A DNA stretch of 64,000 nt from Carboxylicivirga fragile. GTDB taxonomy: Bacteria; Bacteroidota; Bacteroidia; Bacteroidales; Marinilabiliaceae. Each line of letters begins with the position of its first letter. The stretch's first letter is position 1. The position numbers and the translations under genes were made by a program. The stretch covers positions 62,001-126,000 of the forward strand of contig JAFMVD010000003.1 of assembly GCA_025499625.1 (NCBI GenBank), in the 5' to 3' direction. Below are positions 26,470 through 35,788 of the stretch, piece after piece. The notes under the pieces are model-generated. The model searched no databases, had not been told where the DNA came from, and was given only the letters and a program-made list of their open reading frames with translations.

Positions 26470-27150
26470 ATGAACAAAATTGCTTATTTTGATTTTTGCG
26501 AGACTTTAGCAAACTTTCAGACGGCCGATGCTTTTGTCGACTTCGTTCGAAAGAAAAGCAATAAGTCTTCAATGAGATTTCTGAATTTCAGTTTGCTTGT
26601 GCTCTTAAAACTAAGGTTTAATCTTTTTTTAAATAAGTTTTTTCCGAATGCTGGTGTTATTAAGAAGTTTAAATTAATGCAGTTAAAAGGTGTTTCTTCT
26701 GATACACTTAATGAATATGCAAAGGAGTATTACTTAACGCAGATAAAACCAAACTTGATTAGCAAAGTACTTGATGAATTATTAGACCTTCAAAAAAAAG
26801 ATTATAACATCATTGTTGTTTCAGCAGGGTATGCCGTTTATTTAAAATATTTTACTCAAGAATATAGTATTAAGCATCTTATTGCTACTGAATTGGCTTT
26901 TAGTTCGGATGGAAAAAAGTGCTTAGGTAAGATGTTGGGTAAAGATTGTATTTATACCGAAAAAGTTAAACGTATCGAAGCTTATTTTGGTAATGAAGAT
27001 TTAGATTATTCAGATAGTATTTCTTATTCGGATAGCCCTTCTGATTTACCTATGATGCGATTAACTGAGAAAGCCGTAGTTGTGTCAGAGTCTATGTCAC
27101 AGAATTGGAGTAAAGAAAATAATTTCCAAGAGATTATCTGGTCAAAGTGA
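26470..27150 (+). CDS. HAD-IB-like phosphatase with altered first motif
   Basis: 226-residue haloacid dehalogenase superfamily member. Seen: YFDFCETLANFQTAD at the N-terminus, VSAGYAVYLKYF (motif II), a Lys in YTEKVKRI (motif III), and YSDSPSDLPMM (motif IV, metal-binding acids). Motif I is normally DxDxT; here nucleophile Asp8 is kept, but the general acid/base Asp is Cys10. The rest is intact, so the enzyme may be a phosphatase with changed mechanism or a different phosphotransferase. It is translationally coupled to the HisC-like aminotransferase, suggesting successive steps on one phosphorylated metabolite. Confidence 0.75.
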   Translation: MNKIAYFDFCETLANFQTADAFVDFVRKKSNKSSMRFLNFSLLVLLKLRFNLFLNKFFPNAGVIKKFKLMQLKGVSSDTLNEYAKEYYLTQIKPNLISKVLDELLDLQKKDYNIIVVSAGYAVYLKYFTQEYSIKHLIATELAFSSDGKKCLGKMLGKDCIYTEKVKRIEAYFGNEDLDYSDSISYSDSPSDLPMMRLTEKAVVVSESMSQNWSKENNFQEIIWSK

Positions 27151-27197
27151 TTGGGTAATCAAGGTTTGATAATAATAGAGAAATAAACCATAAAAAG

Positions 27198-28148
27198 ATG
27201 AGTGCGAAGTCGTTCTTTAAGAATTTAATAGAAAACAATAGACTGTTTTTTCCATTGTATCTGGGCGTTAAAAATTTGAGACTGTATTTTACAAGTAAAC
27301 GTTATTCAGATGAAACGTATTTGAAAAAGAAATTTTCTATTTTTCAAGATTATCCATTGGATTTAGAAAACCCACTTACTCTTAATGAGAAATTGCAATG
27401 GTTGAAAATTCACGATCGTCAAGAACATTATACGATTCATGCAGATAAGTATGCTGCTCGCGAATACATTGCAGAGAAATTTGGTAAAGAATATCTCATT
27501 CCACTTCCATTTCATACAACGAACTACCGTGATTTAAAACCTGAGAACCTACCTGATTATCCAATCGCCATGAAAACAAACCATGGGTTTGGAAATACGG
27601 TTATTGTTAGGGATAAGAACAAGGAGGATTGGAAAGAGATTAGACACTACTATCGAAAATGGATGAAGACCAACTATTTTTGGATCGAGAGAGAGTGGCA
27701 GTATAAAAATATAGAACCTCGCATTGTAGTAGAGAAGATGCTGTTTGATAAGGATGGTTATGTACCTAATGATTACAAACTAAACTTTGTGGAGGGTAAA
27801 CTTGAGTTTATTTATGTGTCGGTTGATCGTGAGGGCTCAAATAAGCGAAATATTTATGATGCCAACTGGAAACAGATGGATTTCACATGGGCTCGCAAAG
27901 GGAAGGATTTATCTGATATTACAGGCGAAGATATTGATCCACCAGCGACCCTGGATAAGATGATTGAATTTGGTAAAGAAGTTGCCAAATTATATAAATA
28001 TGTTCGTGTAGACTTTTATGATGTGGATGGGGTGCTCTACTTCGGTGAAATTACACAATGCCATGGAGGAGGTTTTGATCAATTATTGCCATACGAAATG
28101 GATTTGAGTTTTGGAGAGAAGATTGATTTATCTACAATTAAGTCCTAA
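27198..28148 (+). CDS. TupA-like ATP-grasp protein
   Basis: 316-residue ATP-grasp protein of the TupA-like group common in capsule loci. Seen: TLNEKLQWLKIHDRQEHYT and HADKYAAREYIAEKFG in the N-terminal region, AMKTNHGFGNTVIV as the ATP-binding loop, RIVVEKML as the central strand, DYKLNFVEGKLEFIYVSVDR, and YVRVDFYDVDGVLYFGEIT with the metal-binding acidic residues. ATP-grasp enzymes couple ATP hydrolysis to amide or similar bond formation; TupA from teichuronopeptide loci is linked to attachment of poly-amino acid chains to glycan. The substrate here is unknown. It lies between the aminotransferase/HAD pair and a GT4. Confidence 0.85.
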   Translation: MSAKSFFKNLIENNRLFFPLYLGVKNLRLYFTSKRYSDETYLKKKFSIFQDYPLDLENPLTLNEKLQWLKIHDRQEHYTIHADKYAAREYIAEKFGKEYLIPLPFHTTNYRDLKPENLPDYPIAMKTNHGFGNTVIVRDKNKEDWKEIRHYYRKWMKTNYFWIEREWQYKNIEPRIVVEKMLFDKDGYVPNDYKLNFVEGKLEFIYVSVDREGSNKRNIYDANWKQMDFTWARKGKDLSDITGEDIDPPATLDKMIEFGKEVAKLYKYVRVDFYDVDGVLYFGEITQCHGGGFDQLLPYEMDLSFGEKIDLSTIKS

Positions 28149-28177
28149 AGAACTTTATTTATTCATCGAGTACAATC

Positions 28178-29275
28178 ATGAGTAATAAACGAATTTGTTT
28201 AGTTATCCCATCTCTTCAAGCTGGAGGGATGGAACGTGTTATGTCGGAATTGGCGGCGATTTTTTCAGCTAAACCAAATGTTGAAGTACACTTGATTTTG
28301 TATGGAATAACACGTGAAATGTTTTTCTCTGTTCCTGATAACATTACAATACATAAACCGGCGTTTGAATTTAATAACAAGAAACGTTTTTTCAGTACTG
28401 TAAAAACATTGTTTTTTTTAAGAAAGAAAGTTAAGCAATTAGGCCCTGATACCTTATTGAGTTTTGGTGAGTATTGGAATAACTTCTTTTTACTATCACT
28501 ACTCGGATTAAACTACAAAACCTACGTTTCGGATCGGAGCCAACCAGATAAGAGTCTTGGGAAGTTGCACGATGCTTTACGTCATTGGTTGTATCCTAAA
28601 GCTACAGGTGTAATACTGCAAACGGAACGAGGGAAAGATATTTTTCTTAAGCACACCTTACATGACAACATTGCTGTTATTGGTAATCCGATTCGAGAAA
28701 TAAAAATGGCGGAACCAGAGTTGCAAAGAGATAAAGTTGTTGTAATGGTTGGGCGCTTAATCAAAAGTAAAAATCAAGATCGCTTGATTCAGATTTTTGC
28801 AAAAATAGCTAATCCCGATTGGAAATTAATGTTGGTTGGATACGATCATTTGAAGCAAAACAATATGGATCGTTTGAAACAATTAGCAAGTGATTTAAAT
28901 ATCGCGGAGCAAGTAATTTTTACGGGAAAGCAGAATAACATTGATGAAATTTTAAATAAGAGCTCAATTTTCGCTTTTACATCAAGCTCCGAGGGTTTTC
29001 CAAATGTGATTGGAGAAGCTATGTCTTCTGGTTTGCCAGTAATAGCCTACGACTGTAATGCCGGACCAGCTGAAATGATTAATGATGGAAATAATGGTTT
29101 TCTGATTCCTCTTTTTAATGACGATTTGTTTGAGACGAACTTGTCAAAATTGATGGATGATGCCACCATGCGAGCTGAATTTGGTGTCCAAGGGCAGAGT
29201 GATATTAAAGCTTTCTCCAAAGAACACATAGGAGAGCGCTTCTATAATTTCATAACTCAAAAACATAACAGATGA
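28178..29275 (+). CDS. GT4 glycosyltransferase
   Basis: 365 residues. Seen: ICLVIPSLQAGGMERVMSEL at the N-terminus (donor/acceptor glycine loop), SDRSQPDK, VGRLIKSKNQDRLIQIF in the donor domain, and SSSEGFPNVIGEAMSSGLPV, the E-x7-E GT4 motif. The AGGMERV start is typical of N-acetylhexosamine transferases such as PglA/PglH-type enzymes, but this is only suggestive. It overlaps the epimerase gene by 4 bp (ATGA). Confidence 0.9.
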   Translation: MSNKRICLVIPSLQAGGMERVMSELAAIFSAKPNVEVHLILYGITREMFFSVPDNITIHKPAFEFNNKKRFFSTVKTLFFLRKKVKQLGPDTLLSFGEYWNNFFLLSLLGLNYKTYVSDRSQPDKSLGKLHDALRHWLYPKATGVILQTERGKDIFLKHTLHDNIAVIGNPIREIKMAEPELQRDKVVVMVGRLIKSKNQDRLIQIFAKIANPDWKLMLVGYDHLKQNNMDRLKQLASDLNIAEQVIFTGKQNNIDEILNKSSIFAFTSSSEGFPNVIGEAMSSGLPVIAYDCNAGPAEMINDGNNGFLIPLFNDDLFETNLSKLMDDATMRAEFGVQGQSDIKAFSKEHIGERFYNFITQKHNR

Positions 29276-30171
29276 AGGTAGTTGTTATTGGTTCAAAAGG
29301 GTTTATTGGTCAACATTTGGTAAAACACTTTAAAAGTAATGGGCATTCTGTTTGGGGAGCGGATGTAGTTGTTGATTATGCAGAAGCGGATACTTATTTT
29401 TTAATAGATGCTTCTAATTCTGATTTTAATAATGTTTTTCAGAATAACGAATTTGACTTGTGTGTAAATTGCTCCGGAGCAGCAAGTGTACCTGATTCGA
29501 TAAAAAATCCGATGCGAGATTATTATCTAAATACAGTTAATGTATTTAATATTCTCTCAGCGATAAATAAGTATCAATCGGCATGTCAATTTATCAACCT
29601 TGGTAGCGCTGCCGTATATGGTAATCCACAACAATTACCTATAAAGGAAAGTGATCCTACAGGCCCACTATCTCCATACGGAATTCATAAGCACCAAGCT
29701 GAACAAATATGTGAAGAGTTCCATCGGTTTTTTGGGATAAAGACGTGTTCATTACGAATCTTCTCTGTTTATGGAACGGGCTTAATGAAACAGTTATTCT
29801 GGGATTTGAATAAAAAGACAGAAACTAAAGGGTCCATTGAATTATTTGGTACTGGAGAGGAGTCTCGCGATTTTATTCATGTAGATGATTTAGTAAGAGC
29901 CATTGAATTAGTTGCTAAGAACACAAGTTTTGAAGCTGAGATTATTAATATAGCAAATGGCGTAGAAGTCAAAATAAAAGATGCTGTTGGTATTTTCTTT
30001 GGCTTTTATAATGAAAAAGTAGATTATCGTTTTTCAGGCTCAAATCGTAAAGGAGATCCGTTAAACTGGCGAGCCGATATATCTCGTTTACAAGAGTTAG
30101 GTTACAAACCTGAAGTTGATATCAATGATGGTTTAAAGGATTATTATAAATGGGTAAAAAGCATTAACTAA
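29272..30171 (+). CDS. NAD-dependent sugar-nucleotide epimerase/dehydratase (extended SDR)
   Basis: 299 residues, extended short-chain dehydrogenase fold. Seen: VVIGSKGFIGQHLVKHF (nucleotide-binding GxxGxxG), LGSAAVYGNP, YGIHKHQAE with the catalytic Tyr-x-x-x-Lys, RIFSVYGTG, and FGTGEESRDFIHVDDLVRAI near the substrate site. The pattern is that of UDP/GDP/dTDP-sugar 4-epimerases, dehydratases or 4-reductases; I cannot say which. Coupled to the upstream GT4 and followed 7 bp later by another GT4, so the sugar it makes is probably used by one of these transferases. Confidence 0.87.
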   Translation: MKVVVIGSKGFIGQHLVKHFKSNGHSVWGADVVVDYAEADTYFLIDASNSDFNNVFQNNEFDLCVNCSGAASVPDSIKNPMRDYYLNTVNVFNILSAINKYQSACQFINLGSAAVYGNPQQLPIKESDPTGPLSPYGIHKHQAEQICEEFHRFFGIKTCSLRIFSVYGTGLMKQLFWDLNKKTETKGSIELFGTGEESRDFIHVDDLVRAIELVAKNTSFEAEIINIANGVEVKIKDAVGIFFGFYNEKVDYRFSGSNRKGDPLNWRADISRLQELGYKPEVDINDGLKDYYKWVKSIN

Positions 30172-30178
30172 GTATAAA

Positions 30179-31327
30179 ATGACAAATCAAGCCGGAGATA
30201 AAAGAGTCAAATTAGGACTGTTATTCGACTTCCAAGCTACCTGGATGGGTGGCATTACATATGTAATTAATCTAGTAAAGACTTTAAATTACTTAGACGA
30301 TAAGGATAAACCTGAAGTCGTGTTCTTTTATACAAGCGAATTAGAGAAACATCTAGGAGATATAAAGTATCCATATATAACATTTGTAAAAAAGACGACT
30401 CCATCCATTATCAAAGGATTTTGGAAATCATGGATGAGTCGAAAAAACTTATTTGTCGACGATCTCATCGAGGAACATGAACTTGATGCGGTTTATCCTA
30501 ATCGAAATTACCCGATTAAAACACGTACTAAGGCTAAGGTTATTGCTTGGTATGCAGATTTACAGCACAAGTATTATCCTGAATTTTTCACGAAAGAAAC
30601 CTTAATTCATCGAGCTATTCGTCTATTTTTTATGTTGCGAAACACATCGGATTTAGTTGTCTCGAGTCAAGCTGTTAAAGATGATTTTTCGAAGTTTTAC
30701 AAACTGAAGAAACGTTTAAAAATACATGTTTATCATTTTGTTACCATAAATGAAGATTTTGAAGAAGTAAGCAAAGAAGTGCTTAATTCTAAGTACAATT
30801 GTCCCGATGAGTATTTTATGGTATGCAATCAATTTCACACGCATAAAAACCATAAAGCCGTTTTATTAGCCTTGGCAGAGTTGAAGAAGAGAGGTGTTAA
30901 AAAGCACATCGTCTTTACAGGAAGTTTTCCTCAGAATAAGCAATCACCTTATATCGCCGAATTATTGAGGATAATAGAAGAAAACCAATTGGAAGATCAA
31001 ATAAGTATGTTGAAGCTTATTCCTCGACAAGATCAAATTCAATTGATGAAAAATAGTCAAGCCATTATTCAGCCTAGTCTTTTTGAAGGGTGGAGTACGG
31101 TTATTGAGGATGCCAGATCGTTGCAGGTGCCAGTTGTAGCATCAAATATTCCTGTCAATATTGAACAAGTGGGTGAATTTGCTAAGTTCTTTAACGCTGA
31201 AAAATATATGGAGTTAGCTGACATCTTAGTAGAAATGCCAAAGAGGGATATGCAAGCAAAGATTTATGAAGACTACGGACAGAGAATAAAAGTTGAGGCT
31301 GAAAACTTCTTGAAAGTTTTCAATTAA
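30179..31327 (+). CDS. GT4 glycosyltransferase
   Basis: 382 residues. Seen: LGLLFDFQATWMGGITYVIN at the N-terminus, AWYADLQHKYYPEFF in the acceptor half, VSSQAVKDDF, MVCNQFHTHKNHKAVLLAL in the donor domain, and PSLFEGWSTVIEDARSLQVPV, a GT4 E-x7-E motif with Trp. The AWYADLQHKYYPEFF stretch resembles mannosyl/rhamnosyl transferases of O-antigen loci. Cytoplasmic or peripheral membrane. Acts presumably in repeat-unit assembly. Confidence 0.87.
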   Translation: MTNQAGDKRVKLGLLFDFQATWMGGITYVINLVKTLNYLDDKDKPEVVFFYTSELEKHLGDIKYPYITFVKKTTPSIIKGFWKSWMSRKNLFVDDLIEEHELDAVYPNRNYPIKTRTKAKVIAWYADLQHKYYPEFFTKETLIHRAIRLFFMLRNTSDLVVSSQAVKDDFSKFYKLKKRLKIHVYHFVTINEDFEEVSKEVLNSKYNCPDEYFMVCNQFHTHKNHKAVLLALAELKKRGVKKHIVFTGSFPQNKQSPYIAELLRIIEENQLEDQISMLKLIPRQDQIQLMKNSQAIIQPSLFEGWSTVIEDARSLQVPVVASNIPVNIEQVGEFAKFFNAEKYMELADILVEMPKRDMQAKIYEDYGQRIKVEAENFLKVFN

Positions 31328-31343
31328 GAATCCTATTTGAGAA

Positions 31344-32495
31344 ATGAAGAAGAAAATTGTATTAGTTAATCAAGATTCGGGTTACCTGTCTATTGATATT
31401 GCCAATGCCTTTGCCAAAGGGTATGATGAAATAGTTTTGATGACAGGCTATCTTGTGAGTATGGATTCGGAACTTAGTGAAAAAATAAAGGTTCATAACC
31501 TATATAAATACAACCGTAAGAGTACATTGACAAGAGCCATATCATGGATTTTTGCAACAATACAGGTGTTCTTTAATGTGCTAACAAAGTATCGTAAATA
31601 TGAGCTGTTTTTTTCCACTAATCCACCAACAATAGTTTTCCTATTAGCTTTTCTAAAGAAAAGATGTTTTTCGTTATTGGTTTTAGATTTATACCCAGAT
31701 GCAATACACATGGGTAATTTCACAAAGAATGATAATTTTATCATTAAATTTTGGACATCGGTTAATCGGAAGTATTTAAAGTATGCCAAATCGTTGGTTA
31801 CTTTAACTTCAGGAATGGCTGATAGTTTAAGTAATTATGTTGATAAAGAGAAAATTAAAGTCATTCCAGCTTGGTCTTCAGGCTTCAATTTACCCGATTA
31901 TTCTACTAAGGATAATCCATTCGTTGTGAAATATGGGTTTCAAGATAAGTTTATCGTTATGTATTCTGGTAATTTGGGCAAAGAGCATGAAGTTGAAGCT
32001 TTGGTCGATTTAGCTGAGCAATTGAAGGATAACAATGATATAATGATAGTAATTGCGGGACAAGGCTGGAAATACAAGATGCTAAATGAGGAAATTGAAC
32101 AGAGGAAATTGAACAATTGTCAGTTACTTCCGAAACAATCAGTTGAGTTATTTTTGGCAGGTTTGGCTGCGACTAATTTAGGCGTGGTATCGCTTTCTCA
32201 ATCTTTAGCTAACGTTTCAATACCAAGTAAAACATTTAATTTGTTAGGTGCGGGTACTCCTATTCTTTGCATCGGTGGTAAAGATTCAGATTTATCTCGT
32301 TTGCTTGAATCAAGTAAAACTGGCGATGCTTTTACTTCGAATCATATTAACGAGATGGCAGCTTTTGTTCAGAATCTGAAAGACGATAAAAACCTATATG
32401 CTGAGTATTGTGAAAATGCCATTCAAGAAGCTAAGAAATTTACTTCAGCAAATGCCGATCAAATAAGAGAGGCGCACATGAGCGCATCAAAATAA
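31344..32495 (+). CDS. GT4-type glycosyltransferase (WcaI/WbuB-like)
   Basis: 383 residues. Seen: IVLVNQDSGYLSIDIANAFA at the N-terminus, FFSTNPPTIVFLLAFL and DLYPDA in the acceptor half (typical of WcaI/WbuB-like transferases), VIPAWS at the joint, MYSGNLGKEHEVEALVDLA in the donor half, and SIPSKTFNLLGAGTPIL in the sugar-binding loop. A hydrophobic patch around residue 95-110 may attach it to the membrane. Last glycosyltransferase of the run in unit 2. Confidence 0.85.
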   Translation: MKKKIVLVNQDSGYLSIDIANAFAKGYDEIVLMTGYLVSMDSELSEKIKVHNLYKYNRKSTLTRAISWIFATIQVFFNVLTKYRKYELFFSTNPPTIVFLLAFLKKRCFSLLVLDLYPDAIHMGNFTKNDNFIIKFWTSVNRKYLKYAKSLVTLTSGMADSLSNYVDKEKIKVIPAWSSGFNLPDYSTKDNPFVVKYGFQDKFIVMYSGNLGKEHEVEALVDLAEQLKDNNDIMIVIAGQGWKYKMLNEEIEQRKLNNCQLLPKQSVELFLAGLAATNLGVVSLSQSLANVSIPSKTFNLLGAGTPILCIGGKDSDLSRLLESSKTGDAFTSNHINEMAAFVQNLKDDKNLYAEYCENAIQEAKKFTSANADQIREAHMSASK

Positions 32496-32519
32496 TAATA
32501 GAATATTCTAATACATCAA

Positions 32520-33659
32520 ATGTCCATGATTAATACGCTCAAAACTAATGTCCAACTTCACCTTAAAAACCTGCTAGGTTGGAAGACTAATCGTAAAATA
32601 CTTGTACTAGCGGTTGATGATTATGGAAATGTTAGAGTAGACTCAAAAGAAGCAAGGGAACGCATGGATCAAGCTGGTTTGGAAGTGCCATTAAGGTTTG
32701 ATGCTTATGATGCGATGGAAAATCGTGAAGATTTAGAAATACTATACGAAACCCTTGACTCTGTTAAAGGTAAAAATGGGGAGCATGCCAAAGTAACAGC
32801 TTTCTCGGTACCATGCAATATTGACTATGATAGAATGGTCGAGGAGGATTATCAAGAATACAGATATGAATTGCTACCGCAGACTTTTAAAAAGTTAGCA
32901 GACCGTGACGATAAGGCCTATTCAGGGACTTGGGATTTATGGAAAAAGGGAATGGATGAAGGTTATCTTATGCCTCAATTTCACGGCAGAGAGCATATTA
33001 GCTTGAAAGTATTAAATGAGAAGTTGGCAAAACGTGATCCTGAAATATTGACGGTTTTAAAGAATCGTTCTTACACAAGTATCTCAAGCACGGGTTATGC
33101 CACAATCGACTGGAGTGCAGCTTTTGATTTTTGGAAATTAGAAGAAACCTTAAACTTTGGACCTATTATCGAGGATGGTTTAAATGCCTTTGAGAAAGTA
33201 TTTGGATTTCGCTCAGTCTACTTTAACGCCCCCGGGCAGCCAGAGCATAGTTCGCTTCATCAGCATCTTCATAGAAATGGAATAAAATACCTTGATACAC
33301 CATTCATCAAGAATGAACACCTTGGAGAAGGACAGTTTAGAAAAGAGATTAATTACATCGGCAAGAAGAATAAATTAGGGATGATCTATAACATCCGGAA
33401 TGTGCTTTTTGAACCATGTGAAGATCGAGGGTTTGATTGGGTAAATTATACACTAAAGCAGATTGAAGTGGCCTTTCGAATGAAGCATCCTGCTGTTATA
33501 AGTTCACACCGGGTTAATTATTGTGGACATATCTCAGTCGAAAACCGTAAAAAAGGATTATCTGATCTTAAGCGTTTACTGAAGGAAGTGAAAAAACGTT
33601 GGCCGGATATTGAATTCATGAATTCGGTTGAGTTAATGGATCTTGTGAGTCAGAAATAA
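32520..33659 (+). CDS. Divergent CE4-like polysaccharide deacetylase-type protein (paralog 2)
   Basis: 379 residues, clear paralog of the gene at 24163 with the same motif order: LAVDDYGNVRVDS near residue 38, PQFHGREHISLKVL near 155, FNAPGQPEHSSLH near 235, NGIKYLD, KNKLGMIYNIRNVLFEP, ISSHRVNYCGH near 325, and RWPDIEF. The strictly shared residues (Asp-Asp, His-Gly-Arg-Glu-His, Ala-Pro, His-Arg) are good candidates for a metal or catalytic site; the layout mirrors CE4 enzymes. No signal peptide. It precedes the PaaK/CapK-like ligase by 15 bp. Two copies in one locus suggest each acts on a different intermediate. Function inferred. Confidence 0.6.
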   Translation: MSMINTLKTNVQLHLKNLLGWKTNRKILVLAVDDYGNVRVDSKEARERMDQAGLEVPLRFDAYDAMENREDLEILYETLDSVKGKNGEHAKVTAFSVPCNIDYDRMVEEDYQEYRYELLPQTFKKLADRDDKAYSGTWDLWKKGMDEGYLMPQFHGREHISLKVLNEKLAKRDPEILTVLKNRSYTSISSTGYATIDWSAAFDFWKLEETLNFGPIIEDGLNAFEKVFGFRSVYFNAPGQPEHSSLHQHLHRNGIKYLDTPFIKNEHLGEGQFRKEINYIGKKNKLGMIYNIRNVLFEPCEDRGFDWVNYTLKQIEVAFRMKHPAVISSHRVNYCGHISVENRKKGLSDLKRLLKEVKKRWPDIEFMNSVELMDLVSQK

Positions 33660-33674
33660 AGTAATTAATTACGA

Positions 33675-34991
33675 ATGGCAGGTATAGGAGATAAAGTTAG
33701 AGCATTAGCCTTTTGGCAAATGGACTTGTTAAAAGGAGGTAAGTTACGATCGCACTTTAATGATGTGCAACAGCAGGTTGAGCATTATTCAGGTACTAAA
33801 TCAAATCAACAGCATGGAGCTTACTTAAAAACACTACTCAAGCATGTATGCGAGAGTGTTCCATATTATAATGGTATTGAAAGCACTACATTAACTGATT
33901 TTCCGGTAGTAAATAAATTATTGATTCGTGATAATGATGCGCAATTCGTAAGTTCTAATGAGTCCTATCAAGAATTTAAAAGTGTTGTAACCAGTGGTTC
34001 AACAGGTACTCCATTTTCGATAAAACAAGATCTTCGTAAAAGCATTCGTAATACCAGTGATACCATTTATTTTGGTAAGCTCGCTGGTTTTGATATTGGT
34101 CAGAAGTTGTTCTATTTCAAAATCTGGAATAAAGTCAATCAAAAGGGCAGTCTACTGCAGAAGATGCAAAATATAGTTCCGATTGATGTATCCATACTTG
34201 ATGATGAGACTTTGCCACAAATTGTAAAAGCATTACAAAAGGATAAAAGTGCAAAAGCTCTTTTGGCCTATTCGTCGGTTTATGATGCTATCGCATTTTA
34301 TATGCAAAAGAATGAATTAAAGCCACTAAATCACAATGTGAAAGCAATCATCGCAATGTCTGAGGCTTTTAGCAAGGCTAGTAGAGAATTGATTTCAAAA
34401 TATCTAAATGCCAATGCCGTTTCACGTTATTCTAACATGGAAAATGGCATTATTGCTCAACAATTAAATGATGGTTCTGATGAGTTTTTAATAAACAATG
34501 CTAGTTACCATGTCGAAATTCTAGATTTGGATTCTGATAAACCTGTTGCATATGGAGAAGCTGGTCGGATAGTCATTACTGATTTGTTCAACTTTTGCAT
34601 GCCTCTAATTCGTTACGATACTGGCGATATAGGTGTACTTGATCAAAAAGAAGTGTTTGGTGATATTAGACCGGTATTTAAAAGTATTGAAGGTAGAAAG
34701 ATGGATTTGATTTACGATACTTCTGGTTCTCTGATGTCTTCTTACATTGTAACAAATAACCTGTGGAAATACAAAGAGGTAAAACAATATCAGTTTATTC
34801 AGAATTCTGAAACAGACTATAAGTTTCTTTTAAATCTTGACGGTGAATTTAGTCGAGCTGAAGAATTAAAGGAAGAATTTGCAGCCTATTTAGGGGAAGG
34901 CGCCAAAGTTGAGATTGAGTATGTTGATGAAATTCCGGTATTATCATCAGGTAAGAGAAAAAAAGTATTAAATAACTTTACTAATAAATAA
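33675..34991 (+). CDS. CapK/PaaK-like adenylate-forming ligase
   Basis: 438-residue member of the phenylacetate-CoA ligase/coenzyme F390 synthetase-like group found in capsule loci as CapK. Seen: TSGSTGTPFSIKQD (ATP-binding P-loop of adenylate-forming enzymes), RYSNMENGIIAQQ, LIRYDTGDIG, and a C-terminal SSGKRKKV with the lysine that acts in adenylation. Known family chemistry is carboxylate activation with ATP; capsule CapK substrates are largely uncharacterised. Could activate an acid for attachment to a glycan. Ends 157 bp before the initiating transferase gene, in a gap containing an imperfect GC-rich hairpin without a T tail. Confidence 0.85.
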   Translation: MAGIGDKVRALAFWQMDLLKGGKLRSHFNDVQQQVEHYSGTKSNQQHGAYLKTLLKHVCESVPYYNGIESTTLTDFPVVNKLLIRDNDAQFVSSNESYQEFKSVVTSGSTGTPFSIKQDLRKSIRNTSDTIYFGKLAGFDIGQKLFYFKIWNKVNQKGSLLQKMQNIVPIDVSILDDETLPQIVKALQKDKSAKALLAYSSVYDAIAFYMQKNELKPLNHNVKAIIAMSEAFSKASRELISKYLNANAVSRYSNMENGIIAQQLNDGSDEFLINNASYHVEILDLDSDKPVAYGEAGRIVITDLFNFCMPLIRYDTGDIGVLDQKEVFGDIRPVFKSIEGRKMDLIYDTSGSLMSSYIVTNNLWKYKEVKQYQFIQNSETDYKFLLNLDGEFSRAEELKEEFAAYLGEGAKVEIEYVDEIPVLSSGKRKKVLNNFTNK

Positions 34992-35148
34992 GTTCATGGC
35001 GAGTGCGTTTGCTAGCGCGCCCATGTGACTAATAAAATATTTACACATGAAACGACCATGTAAATTTGATTATCTAAATTTTCACACAGAAGGATGATAA
35101 AATTTACTTGAGAGTTCCATATGGCAAATGAAAGTAAATTAGAATTAT

Positions 35149-35742
35149 ATGAAACGACTACTTGATTTAGTTGTAGTATTGCTTGGATTGACAGTTGTAT
35201 TGCCTGTTTCATTAATAACGGCGGTGTTTGTTTTGATCTATCATGGAAAACCTGTATTGTTTTCACAGGTTCGACCAGGTAAAGATGCCAAGCCTTTTAA
35301 TATGTATAAATTTAGGTCAATGACGAATGCGACCGATCCAAACGGTAAGCTTTTACCCAATGCTCAACGTATGACAAAATTCGGTGCTTTTCTGAGAAGT
35401 TCGAGTTTGGATGAATTACCAGGTTTGTACAATGTCTTAATTGGAAAGATGAGCCTTGTGGGACCACGACCTTTGTTGATGGATTATTTGCCATTGTACA
35501 ACGATTTTCAGAATAAACGTCATGAAGTCTTACCTGGTATTACAGGTTGGGCACAAGTTAATGGTCGTAACGCAATATCTTGGGACGATAAATTTAAGTT
35601 GGATGTTTGGTATGTTGAGAACCGAAGTTTTTGGCTCGATATTAAAATATTATTCTTAACCTTTTTTAAAGTGTTCAAGCGCGAAGGAATTTCGCATGAA
35701 GGGGATGTGGCTATGCCACGTTTTACTGGTAGTAAAAACTAA
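35149..35742 (+). CDS. Initiating phosphoglycosyl transferase (PglC-like, small monotopic)
   Basis: 197 residues, the size of the PglC catalytic core rather than of long WcaJ enzymes. Seen: a hydrophobic re-entrant helix at residues 1-30, [33 protein letters not shown] with the Asp-Glu catalytic dyad, [10 protein letters not shown], and [20 protein letters not shown]. It transfers a phospho-sugar from a UDP-sugar to undecaprenyl phosphate, the first step of repeat-unit synthesis at the inner membrane. PglC-type enzymes favour UDP-di-N-acetylbacillosamine or related sugars, and a matching 4,6-dehydratase (59583) and aminotransferase (47161) are present. Confidence 0.92.
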   Translation: MKRLLDLVVVLLGLTVVLPVSLITAVFVLIYHGKPVLFSQVRPGKDAKPFNMYKFRSMTNATDPNGKLLPNAQRMTKFGAFLRSSSLDELPGLYNVLIGKMSLVGPRPLLMDYLPLYNDFQNKRHEVLPGITGWAQVNGRNAISWDDKFKLDVWYVENRSFWLDIKILFLTFFKVFKREGISHEGDVAMPRFTGSKN

Positions 35743-35788
35743 TATCTTAAAATAGATACAATAACATTATTAATAAAACCTGATAGCT

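Noticed and set aside
26186-26572. Minus-strand ORF spanning the aminotransferase/HAD junction
   Set aside because: Antisense to two strongly supported genes; no start signal or homology.
34994-35026. GC-rich imperfect hairpin after the CapK-like gene
   Set aside because: The stem has a bulge and mismatches and there is no T run after it, so I did not call it a terminator; a regulatory role is possible but unsupported.
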